Positions 1-5,770 of a stretch of 8,689 nucleotides of DNA are shown here, piece after piece. Made by a program: the position numbers and the translations under genes. Under the pieces are notes generated by a model that saw only the letters and a list, made by a program, of their open reading frames with translations, did not search any database and was not told where the DNA came from. Position 1 is the first letter of the stretch. Each line of letters begins with the position of its first letter. This DNA is from a bacterium (lineage in GTDB: Bacteria > Verrucomicrobiota > Verrucomicrobiae > Opitutales > Opitutaceae): positions 1 through 8,689 of the forward strand of contig JAJXYI010000489.1 in NCBI GenBank assembly GCA_021780625.1, written 5' to 3'.

Positions 1-753
1 CCGACCGACGACGCGACCGCCTCGGCGGTGCGCACCGCGATCGAGCTCGGTTACAGGAGCATCGACACCGCCTCACTCTACGGAAATGAACGCGGCGTGG
101 GTCAGGGAGTCCGCGACTGCGGAGTGCCGCGCTCAGAGATCTTCGTGACGACCAAGGTCTGGAACGACGACATGCGCGCGGGCCGCGTCGAGGCCGCCTT
201 CGAGCAGAGCATGAAGCTCCTCGGTCTCGACTACGTCGACCTCTACCTCCTGCACTGGCCGATCAAGGGTAAGCTCGTATCATCGTGGCGCGTGCTCGAG
301 AAGCTCCATCGGTCCGGCCGGATCCGGGCGATCGGCGTGAGCAACTACATGATTCCCCATCTCGACGAACTGCTCGCCCAGGCGGAGGTCGTGCCTGCGG
401 TGAATCAGATCGAATTTCACCCCTACCTCCAAAGCAAACCCCTCGCCGAGGCGTGCAGGCGGCGCGGCATACAGCTCGAGGCCTGGAGTCCGCTCCAGCA
501 GGCTGGATCCCTGCTCGCCGACCCCGTGCTCTCCGGAATCGCGGCGCGTCACGGGAAGACGGTGGCCCAAGTTGTCCTGCGCTGGGATCTGCAGTCCGGC
601 GTCGTCACAATCCCAAAGTCGACTCGCCCTGAACGCATGGCTGAGAACGCCGCGGTCTTCGATTTCGCCCTGAGCGACCCGGAGATGACGGCCATCGCGG
701 CGTTGGACCGAAACGCCCGAAACGGGGCCGACCCATTCAATTTCAATTTCTGA
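1..753 (+). CDS. Aldo/keto reductase, 3' part (N-terminus outside window)
   Basis: This is an NAD(P)H-dependent oxidoreductase of the AKR superfamily, a cytoplasmic TIM barrel that reduces aldehydes or ketones, most like the 2,5-diketo-gluconate reductase group. The frame is open from base 1, so the gene starts upstream; 250 residues are visible and roughly the first 25-30 of a normal AKR are missing. The GTG at 28 is only an internal valine. All four catalytic residues can be seen, numbering from base 1: Asp22 in SIDTASLYGNE, Tyr27 in the same stretch, Lys52 in TTKVW and His85 in LLHWP. The family signature GVSNY and the cofactor-phosphate motif IPKSTRPERMAEN near the C-terminus are also present. 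The protein ends in FNFNF, a normal AKR-type tail. The serine hydrolase gene begins 22 nt downstream on the same strand, so they may be co-transcribed. The family is clear; the substrate cannot be read from the sequence. Confidence 0.95.
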   Translation, partial: PTDDATASAVRTAIELGYRSIDTASLYGNERGVGQGVRDCGVPRSEIFVTTKVWNDDMRAGRVEAAFEQSMKLLGLDYVDLYLLHWPIKGKLVSSWRVLEKLHRSGRIRAIGVSNYMIPHLDELLAQAEVVPAVNQIEFHPYLQSKPLAEACRRRGIQLEAWSPLQQAGSLLADPVLSGIAARHGKTVAQVVLRWDLQSGVVTIPKSTRPERMAENAAVFDFALSDPEMTAIAALDRNARNGADPFNFNF

Positions 754-775
754 ACTCCGCATTCTCCCGAATCCC

Positions 776-2332
776 ATGACTACCCCTCGATTGCTCCTCC
801 CCATGCTCGCACTCTCAATGACCGCACTCGCCGCGTCCGGCGCCGAGGCTTTTTCGTTTCCCCGCGCCACGCCCGAGTCGCAGGGCGTGTCCTCCGCGGC
901 GATTCTGAATTTCGTGCGCGAAGCAGAACCCAAGGTCGACGGCCTGCACAGCTTCATACTCGTGCGCCACGGCCACGTGATCGCCGAAGGTTGGTGGGCA
1001 CCCTACAGCGCGGATCAGCCGCATGTGATGTTCTCGCTCAGCAAGAGTTTCACGTCGACAGCGGTCGGTTTCGCCGTCGCCGAGGGCAAGCTGAACATCT
1101 TCACCCCGGTTCTCGATTTCTTCCCAGGCGAGGCGCCCGAGAATCCGAGCGAGAACCTGAAATCGATGCGCGTCCGCGACCTCCTCACCATGTCGACGGG
1201 GCACGAAGCGTCCACCATCGACAACTTCCCATTCTACGCGAGGGAGGACCTCATCAAGCGCTTCCTCGCCCTGCCGGTTTCACACAAACCGGGAACGATG
1301 TTCGTCTACAACACGCCCGCCTCGTACATGCTGTCCGCAATCGTGCAGAAAGTGACTGGACAGACCGTGCTCGACTACCTCCGTCCCCGCCTGTTCGAGC
1401 CCCTGGGGATCACCGATGCCACCTGGGAAAAGTCCTCCCAAGGCATCAACATGGGCGGCTTCGGCCTGAAGATCCGGACCGAGGACATCGCCCGCTTCGG
1501 CCAGCTCTATCTGCAAAAAGGCATGTGGCAAGGCCGGCAGCTGTTGCCGGCATCCTGGATTGAGCAGGCAACCGAACGCCAGATGTCGAATGGCAGCGAT
1601 CCAGCCGGAAATTGGGACCAGGGCTACGGCTTCCAATTCTGGCGCTGCCCGCACGGTGTTTACCGCGGCGACGGTGCTTTCGGCCAGTTCTGTATCGTCA
1701 TGGACAAATACGACGCCGTGCTCGCGATTACCAGCGGCACCGCGGACATGAGCGCCGTCCTGAACAGCGTGTGGAAATACCTTCTTCCCGCCTTTCACGA
1801 ATCCGCGCTGCCCGCCGACGCCGCGGGCGACGCGCTCCTGTCTAACGCACTGGCCCGACTCGAGGTGCCGCCCCAACTCGGCATGGACACGTCTCCGATG
1901 GAAAAACACGTGCTCGGCCGGCGTTATGCGTTTCCCGAAAATCCAAAGGGCATCACCGCGGTCACCCTCGTCGCCCCGCAAGACGGCGGGACATGGATGG
2001 GCGGCGCCACCCCGACGCCAGAGCGCACCCCGCCGGGTGCGGTCACTCTGCTCGTCGAATTCGGCGCCAAGACCGTTCCGATCACGGCAGCTCCCGGGCT
2101 CTGGCATCGCGGGGGCGTGGTCGACACCGAGACGGGACCCGAACCCATCGCCGCCAGCGGCGCCTGGACCAGCGACTATACCTACACCTTGAAAGTCTGC
2201 CGTTACCAGACTCCGTTCATCGACACCTACAACCTGCGCTTCTCGGGCGACGAGTTGCGGGTCGACAGCAGCGTCAACGTATCATTTGGAGATCGCGAAT
2301 CGCCGACTCTCATCGGCACGGCCAAAGATTGA
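776..2332 (+). CDS. Secreted serine hydrolase, class C beta-lactamase-like family
   Basis: This is a 518-residue exported serine hydrolase of the beta-lactamase/transpeptidase-like superfamily, which includes class C beta-lactamases, DD-peptidases and esterases. Residues 1-25 form a signal peptide with a hydrophobic core (LLLPMLALSMTALAA) and a likely cleavage after AEA, so it acts outside the inner membrane. The catalytic SxxK motif is S87-L-S-K90. The second motif is Y178-N-T in a PGTMFVYNTPASYML context, typical of the non-lactamase members, where Tyr acts as general base. The third motif appears to be GDG at 298-300, followed by AFGQ. Residues about 375-518 form a Gly- and beta-rich C-terminal extension beyond the catalytic domain, which I do not recognise; it could be a lipocalin-like tail. 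The ATG at 776 is chosen because it places the signal peptide at the N-terminus, although no Shine-Dalgarno sequence precedes it. True beta-lactamase activity is not implied, and the substrate is unknown. Confidence 0.9.
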   Translation: MTTPRLLLPMLALSMTALAASGAEAFSFPRATPESQGVSSAAILNFVREAEPKVDGLHSFILVRHGHVIAEGWWAPYSADQPHVMFSLSKSFTSTAVGFAVAEGKLNIFTPVLDFFPGEAPENPSENLKSMRVRDLLTMSTGHEASTIDNFPFYAREDLIKRFLALPVSHKPGTMFVYNTPASYMLSAIVQKVTGQTVLDYLRPRLFEPLGITDATWEKSSQGINMGGFGLKIRTEDIARFGQLYLQKGMWQGRQLLPASWIEQATERQMSNGSDPAGNWDQGYGFQFWRCPHGVYRGDGAFGQFCIVMDKYDAVLAITSGTADMSAVLNSVWKYLLPAFHESALPADAAGDALLSNALARLEVPPQLGMDTSPMEKHVLGRRYAFPENPKGITAVTLVAPQDGGTWMGGATPTPERTPPGAVTLLVEFGAKTVPITAAPGLWHRGGVVDTETGPEPIAASGAWTSDYTYTLKVCRYQTPFIDTYNLRFSGDELRVDSSVNVSFGDRESPTLIGTAKD

Positions 2333-2366
2333 ACCGCCCTCCAAGGCGTAACCTTCGGCACAAGAG

Positions 2367-2397
2367 GCGCGGCTACCAGGCCGCGCATTTTGTTTTG
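2367..2397 (+). terminator. Intrinsic terminator after serine hydrolase
   Basis: A perfect 7-bp stem, GCGCGGC (2367-2373) with GCCGCGC (2380-2386), encloses a 6-nt loop TACCAG and is followed by ATTTTGTTTTG (2387-2397). It lies 34 nt after the stop codon at 2330-2332. The G+C stem and the nearly continuous T tract fit rho-independent termination of the plus-strand AKR/serine hydrolase transcript. Confidence 0.85.
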
Positions 2398-2517
2398 CAG
2401 GCCTCCGAGACCAGCCGCTGCGAGGCTTCCAGAAATCGGCGCGTGCATGACCTTAATTGCCACAGTCGAACCATGGAACACGGAACCTGAAATCGATAAA
2501 ACCTGGATAACGCAGTT

Positions 2518-2696
2518 GGATTTGAACCACAGAGGCATCCTCATTCGTCGGGGCTCCGATGGAGGAGTACTGAGCACGGAGGAACGCGCTTACGGAAAAG
2601 TTTTGCCTCCGATTATTCACCTCCGAGGTGAGCGCCGCTGCTGTCCTCCACTTTCACTTCCGGCCCTCGGAGCTCAGTGTCCGCGTTTCAAATTCC
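2518..2696. repeat. Degenerate inverted-repeat (MITE/REP-like) intergenic element
   Basis: The two ends are imperfect inverted copies. The left end reads GGATTTGAACCACAGAGGC (2518-2536), and the reverse complement of the right end (2681-2696) reads GGAATTTGAAACGCGG. Inside, GGAGGA (2578-2583) pairs with TCCTCC (2644-2649), and near the centre TCACCT (2617-2622) and AGGTGA (2626-2631) form a 6-bp stem with a CCG loop. The whole 179 nt could therefore fold into a long imperfect hairpin. The TTGAACCACAGAG-like terminus resembles short dispersed repeats I have seen in some GC-rich environmental bacteria; that is recollection, not a database result. It codes for no transposase. The exact ends are uncertain because the copy is eroded. 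Confidence 0.5.
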
Positions 2697-2761
2697 CCTG
2701 TATCCCTCGGGTTGAAATGCGACGTCGTAACCGCCCTCAGACGTCCGCCGTCTCGGCAGCC

Positions 2762-3421
2762 ATGAACTCCTATTTCAGGATCGGCCTTGCGGCCCTCGTC
2801 TTTTCCGCTGTCGCGAGCTTTGCCGCGGCGAGCGTCGCTCACCACAAGCACGGCGTCCAACACGGACCTCACTTCCGCGAATTTCAGGCGGCGCGCATGC
2901 ACGTGATTGCCGACAAGCTCGGGCTGTCGGCCGACCAGCGCGCCAAGCTGAAGGATATTCGCAAGCAGACAGCCGCCACCGTGCAGGCGGTGCGCGCCAA
3001 CGCCGCGCTGAAGCCCGAACAGAAACGCCAGCAGATCGCCGCCGTCTGGCGCTCGTCGCGGGTCCAGATGAAATCCGTGCTCACCGACGCCCAAAAGGGC
3101 AGGCTCGCACAGATCCTAAGTCACCCGCGCCGGCTCAACCGGATGGCCGCCATGCGAGTCCGCGTCATCGGCATGGAAAACCGGCTCGGCCTCTCGCCCG
3201 ATCAGCGTGGCAGGATTCAAGCCATCGCGCACCAGACGGCCTCCGCTCTCAAGCCGCTGCGCACCGACAAGACCCTGGCCGCGGACGCCCGGCGCGCGAA
3301 GATCCGCGAGCTGCGCCAGGATGAACACAAGCAGATCCTCGCCGTGCTGACCCCAGAGCAGACGAAGCAGCTCGGCCGGATGCGCCACCGCATGCTGGCT
3401 CCGCTCGGCCCGCTCGGTTGA
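2762..3421 (+). CDS. Secreted LTxxQ-repeat (Spy/CpxP-like) protein with duplicated module
   Basis: This 219-residue exported, highly basic, helical protein contains four LTxxQ-type motifs: LSADQ (55-59), LTDAQ (107-111), LSPDQ (144-148) and LTPEQ (196-200). The motif marks the Spy/CpxP family of periplasmic chaperones and stress sensors. Residues 1-26 form a signal peptide (hydrophobic core about 6-24); the likely mature N-terminus is His-rich (HHKHGVQHGPH). The motifs recur with an exact 89-residue offset, so the protein is a tandem duplication of a roughly 90-residue module, against one module in Spy or CpxP. There are no cysteines. ATG 2762 is chosen because it directly precedes the signal peptide; the open frame extends upstream to 2390 but that part looks non-coding. 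No Shine-Dalgarno sequence is visible. A strong terminator follows. It converges with the sigma/anti-sigma operon, which may be functionally relevant. A chaperone or sensor role is inferred from the family only. Confidence 0.85.
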   Translation: MNSYFRIGLAALVFSAVASFAAASVAHHKHGVQHGPHFREFQAARMHVIADKLGLSADQRAKLKDIRKQTAATVQAVRANAALKPEQKRQQIAAVWRSSRVQMKSVLTDAQKGRLAQILSHPRRLNRMAAMRVRVIGMENRLGLSPDQRGRIQAIAHQTASALKPLRTDKTLAADARRAKIRELRQDEHKQILAVLTPEQTKQLGRMRHRMLAPLGPLG

Positions 3422-3450
3422 GCCCTCCACTCTCTCCAGCCCGAAGCAAC

Positions 3451-3481
3451 CCGGCGTGCCCCCTCGGACACGCCGGTTTTT
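3451..3481 (+). terminator. Intrinsic terminator after LTxxQ gene
   Basis: A perfect 8-bp GC-rich stem, CCGGCGTG (3451-3458) with CACGCCGG (3469-3476), has a 10-nt loop and is followed directly by TTTTT (3477-3481). It sits 29 nt after the stop codon. There is no A tract on its other side, so it should act for the plus strand only and not for the convergent minus-strand operon. Confidence 0.9.
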
Positions 3482-3492
3482 GTATCCGTGAA

Positions 3493-3654
3493 TTAACAGG
3501 GATGGAGGGGATGGAAGGGATGGGTTCGTCGGATGCGTGCTGACTTTGCAGCGGCCGGCCTCGGCCAAAGCCAGTCCGAGCTCTCGAAAAAAATTCCACC
3601 GAGCCCCATCCACCCCTGACAAACCATCCCTTCCATCCTCTCCATCCCTGTTAA
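3493..3654. repeat. 162-nt inverted-repeat element with 31-nt GGGATGG-rich arms
   Basis: The left arm (3493-3523) and the reverse complement of the right arm (3624-3654) match at 30 of 31 positions. Both begin TTAACAGGGATGGAG and end GGAAGGGATGG. The similarity continues inward with mismatches (GGTTCGTCGG against GGTTTGTCAG). The roughly 100-nt centre holds further small palindromes: GGCCG/CGGCC (3553-3557 with 3562-3566), flanked by CTTT/AAAG, and CGAGCTCTCG (3577-3586) next to a run of seven A. There is no open reading frame of its own, so this looks like a non-autonomous dispersed element (MITE- or REP-like) or a large structured intergenic hairpin. It occupies the gap between convergent genes, a usual location for such elements. 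No target-site duplication is evident by eye. Confidence 0.8.
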
Positions 3655-3689
3655 AATCCAGTTCCGCGATCCAGCGGCGGTCCAACAGC

Positions 3690-4523
3690 TCAGATTTCGC
3701 GACGTCCGAGGACCACCCTGCCCCGTGGCGTCTTGGTGAGGCCGTTGGCGTTCTCCTCGGCTGTCACGAAGAACTGCAGTCGCTCCGACTTTTCCCTCCC
3801 CACCGGCGTGATCGAGAAGGAAAACAGCCCATCCTGGGCTCCTTCGATCGGCAGGATCCCCGCCTCCCGGACCCGGTGGGTCGCAGTGTCGACAATCCAG
3901 ACGTGGTACTGGGTCCCCGGCTTGGGCGCGGGCAGGTGTTGGATTCCTATGAAACCCTGGTTGCTCTCGGGATCGAAGACCGCATACGCGCGTCCCCCAT
4001 GATCCGCGGCCGGCAGAGCTACCGGAAGGTCGTCCGGATTTTTCCAATACTTTTCGGCCAGCGATGCGAGCTGGATGAAACGCGCGTCCGAATCCGCCCC
4101 GCGCTCACCCACGTGGAGTTGGGCCAGCGTGCTCCGGGAGGAATCGAGCCCCACCACAAGGACCAGCGGCCTGGTCTCGCGCCGCAGGCTCTGGATCGCG
4201 ATTGTCGATACGCTGACGGCGATGACCGCGGCAATTCCCCACCCTGCAACCAGCCTCCAGCGCCGCATCCGATTTGGAGATGCCAAACGCTGCCGAACTC
4301 CCGGTTCGTCGTGAATTCGAGCCTCGATGCTGTCGAGGAGATCGCCGGGCGGTTCATATCTCGGGAGACCCCGGACGACTCGCGCATATGCCGACTCCAG
4401 CTCGCGCACGCGCGCGGTCAGCTCGGTCGACGCGATCAGGCGCGCCTCGAATTCGGCGCGCTCCCGATCGTCGAGTTGGTCGAGCACATAGCGGCTGGCG
4501 AGTTCTTCGAGTTCCGGATTCAT
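3690..4523 (-). CDS. RskA-like membrane anti-sigma factor
   Basis: This 277-residue protein is likely to bind and silence the ECF sigma factor encoded just upstream. The cytoplasmic N-terminal part (about 1-80; YVLDQLDDRERAEFEARL) resembles the anti-sigma domain of the RskA/RsgI type but lacks the HxxxCxxC zinc motif; the protein contains no cysteine. One transmembrane helix is visible at about 91-112 (LVAGWGIAAVIAVSVSTIAI), preceded by arginines, which gives an N-in topology. Residues about 115-277 form an extracytoplasmic RskA-type domain, with the hallmark segment GTQYHVWIVD near 203-212 and a C-terminal KTPRGRVVL close to the family's usual PTGPVVL ending. Its ATG overlaps the sigma stop codon as ATGA (4520-4523), so the two are probably translationally coupled. 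In known systems of this class the signal is released by regulated proteolysis; the trigger here is unknown. Confidence 0.88.
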   Translation of the reverse strand: MNPELEELASRYVLDQLDDRERAEFEARLIASTELTARVRELESAYARVVRGLPRYEPPGDLLDSIEARIHDEPGVRQRLASPNRMRRWRLVAGWGIAAVIAVSVSTIAIQSLRRETRPLVLVVGLDSSRSTLAQLHVGERGADSDARFIQLASLAEKYWKNPDDLPVALPAADHGGRAYAVFDPESNQGFIGIQHLPAPKPGTQYHVWIVDTATHRVREAGILPIEGAQDGLFSFSITPVGREKSERLQFFVTAEENANGLTKTPRGRVVLGRREI

Positions 4524-5098
4524 GGCGTTGTCTTGGAAAGGATGTTCCCGAGGTCGAGCAGACCCCGGCGTATCCAGGATTTGATGGTTCCCACGGGTTG
4601 TTTAAGGCGGCCCGCGATTTCCGTGTGGGTGAGCGATGAGAAGAGCGCCAGCTCCAGCGCCTGCCGCTGCGGCGCCGGAAGGCCGGCCAGGGCTCCGCGA
4701 AGCCGTTCCGAATCCTCCTGCGCCTCGACTCTCGAGCGAACCGTCTCCCCGCCGCCGTCCGCCACCAGCACGGTTTCGGAAAATTCCTGGAGCGCCGGCT
4801 CACGACGATGCCGCCGCAGATGGTCGATGCAGACGCGACGCGTGATTGTCACCGCCCAGGTGAAGGGCCGCGACTTCTTCGGATCGTAGTCCGGCGCCCC
4901 GCGCCACAGCTTTACGAATACATCCTGCAACAGCTCCTCAGCGGTGCCACGATCCCCGACAAAACGCACCACCAGCGAGAACAGCGGCACGCTGTAGCGG
5001 GCATACAGCTCCCTGAACGAGTCGCGGTCCCCCGAACCGACCCTCGCGAGCAGGAACGCCTCTTCGGCGGCGGTCTCGTTGTCCTCCCGGGAACGCAC
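4520..5098 (-). CDS. ECF-family RNA polymerase sigma factor
   Basis: This 192-residue protein has the two-domain layout of extracytoplasmic-function sigma factors. Sigma region 2 lies at about 29-97 (FRELYARYSVPLFSLVVRF, then AEELLQDVFVKLW, the helix that contacts core RNA polymerase, and RPFTWAVTITRRVCIDHLRR for -10 recognition). Region 4 lies at about 132-184, with a helix-turn-helix (LTHTEIAGRLKQPVGTIKSW) for -35 recognition. Pairing with an RskA-like anti-sigma factor suggests the SigK-like (ECF19-type) branch; this is inference. The start is GTG at 5098, 22 nt after the stop of the exported-protein gene; the frame offers no better start and there is no Shine-Dalgarno sequence. The stop overlaps the anti-sigma start (ATGA). 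Because the gap upstream is so short, the sigma gene is probably transcribed from a promoter ahead of 5645, possibly an autoregulated one. Confidence 0.95.
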   Translation of the reverse strand: MRSREDNETAAEEAFLLARVGSGDRDSFRELYARYSVPLFSLVVRFVGDRGTAEELLQDVFVKLWRGAPDYDPKKSRPFTWAVTITRRVCIDHLRRHRREPALQEFSETVLVADGGGETVRSRVEAQEDSERLRGALAGLPAPQRQALELALFSSLTHTEIAGRLKQPVGTIKSWIRRGLLDLGNILSKTTP

Positions 5099-5120
5099 GG
5101 GGATTTTCGACGCCGGGCGC

Positions 5121-5645
5121 TCAGGAGCCGGGCATGGGTTTGGTTCCGAGAATGTACGGCTGGATCTTGTCGGCCACCTTGACGGCCCCAGCCCTCACCG
5201 CTCCATCCAGGATGTCGTCCCCCTGCTCGATTGGGTGGGCGAAGTATTCACCCTTCACCATGCCCAAATCCAGCTTCTTGCCGTCGGCCTTCAGGATGAC
5301 CCACGCATAAAAATCGAACTCGTCGGGGAAGTCGTGGCGGATGCCCTTCAGGAACATCTGCAGTTCGAGCGGGTGGTCCTTCGTGTTCGCCGCAAAACGC
5401 TCGAACCTGACCTTTACCGGCCACTTCCGCTTGTCGAAGACATCCCCGAATACGTAGGCCGCACGGTTGTAGGCATCGTAGCCCGAACCCGGATGGATGA
5501 GATTCTCCACCACCACGACCACAAGTTCGCGCTGCTTCTCGGGCTTCGCCTTCTCAGGCGCGGCGGGCTTGGCATTCAAAACCGGCGCGGCGGACAGGGT
5601 CAGGCCCGCGACCAGGACAAAGAGGACGAGAGGAATTCGTTTCAT
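5121..5645 (-). CDS. Small secreted protein of unknown function, first gene of the sigma operon
   Basis: This is a 174-residue protein I do not recognise. Residues 1-25 form a signal peptide (MKR, hydrophobic LVLFVLVAGLTLSAA, likely cleavage near LNA). A Lys/Pro/Ala-rich linker follows at about 26-39 (KPAAPEKAKPEK), then a compact alpha/beta domain at about 40-174. That domain opens with a strongly hydrophobic strand (ELVVVVVENLIHPGSGYDAY) and ends with an amphipathic helix (GAVKVADKIQPYIL). There are no cysteines, so there is no lipobox and no disulphide. ATG 5645 is chosen because it starts the signal peptide; the frame is open much further upstream, but that stretch is the antisense-frame shadow of the transporter gene. 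The gene lies 22 nt before the sigma gene, so it is probably in one operon with the sigma/anti-sigma pair and could be a signal-sensing or effector partner. That role is a guess from position alone. Confidence 0.85.
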   Translation of the reverse strand: MKRIPLVLFVLVAGLTLSAAPVLNAKPAAPEKAKPEKQRELVVVVVENLIHPGSGYDAYNRAAYVFGDVFDKRKWPVKVRFERFAANTKDHPLELQMFLKGIRHDFPDEFDFYAWVILKADGKKLDLGMVKGEYFAHPIEQGDDILDGAVRAGAVKVADKIQPYILGTKPMPGS

Positions 5646-5678
5646 GACATTCGAAGGTTGAACTGCCCACTTGTACGC

Positions 5679-5695
5679 AAAAGGCCGCCCGGCGG
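5679..5695 (-). terminator. Possible weak terminator between transporter and sigma operon
   Basis: On the minus strand a short GC-rich palindrome, CCGCCGGGCGG (5695-5685), is followed by CC and TTTT (5682-5679). The stem is only 4-5 bp with a minimal loop. Two other small palindromes lie closer to the transporter stop, CCGGG/CCCGG at 5741-5753 and GGCGC/GCGCC at 5759-5771, but neither has a T tract on the minus strand. This 125-nt gap (5646-5770) therefore probably separates two transcription units, but readthrough cannot be excluded, and I saw no clear promoter in it. Confidence 0.3.
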
Positions 5696-5770
5696 ATGCA
5701 AGATTGCCCCGGATTCCGTGCGCCAGCCAGTCCCTTCCGTCCGGGCCTCCCGGCACGAGGCGCATGGCGC

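Larger units (their letters stand above)
2333..2761. other. 429-nt intergenic region between serine hydrolase and LTxxQ gene
   Basis: No convincing gene is seen here. The region begins with the intrinsic terminator of the serine hydrolase (2367-2397), then about 120 nt without recognisable structure, then a degenerate inverted-repeat element (2518-2696), and finally about 65 nt leading to the LTxxQ start. A reading frame continuous with the LTxxQ gene is open back to 2390, but its translation (Cys-, Arg- and Pro-rich, no domain) ahead of a clear signal peptide argues that it is not translated. A promoter for the LTxxQ gene must lie here unless transcription reads through, but I could not find a good -35/-10 pair. 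Confidence 0.6.

Noticed and set aside
1280..2107. A 275-codon minus-strand open frame inside the serine hydrolase
   Set aside because: It is a shadow frame typical of GC-rich DNA. The plus-strand protein has a signal peptide and catalytic motifs.
2482..2509. GGAACC followed by TGGATAA as a possible ECF-type promoter for the LTxxQ gene
   Set aside because: The -10 part does not match known ECF consensus sequences well, the site is over 250 nt from the start codon, and such short matches occur by chance. It would need a mapped transcription start.
2390..2761. Upstream extension of the LTxxQ reading frame
   Set aside because: It starts inside the previous gene's terminator and crosses an inverted-repeat element. 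Its translation has no domain and would bury the signal peptide that starts at 2762.
3493..3654. Interpretation as a CRISPR repeat pair
   Set aside because: There are only two copies, in inverted orientation and about 100 nt apart, with no array and no cas genes nearby.
3537..4889. A 450-codon plus-strand open frame
   Set aside because: It is antisense to the anti-sigma and sigma genes, whose family motifs are unmistakable. Its own translation is Arg/Pro-rich with no recognisable domain.
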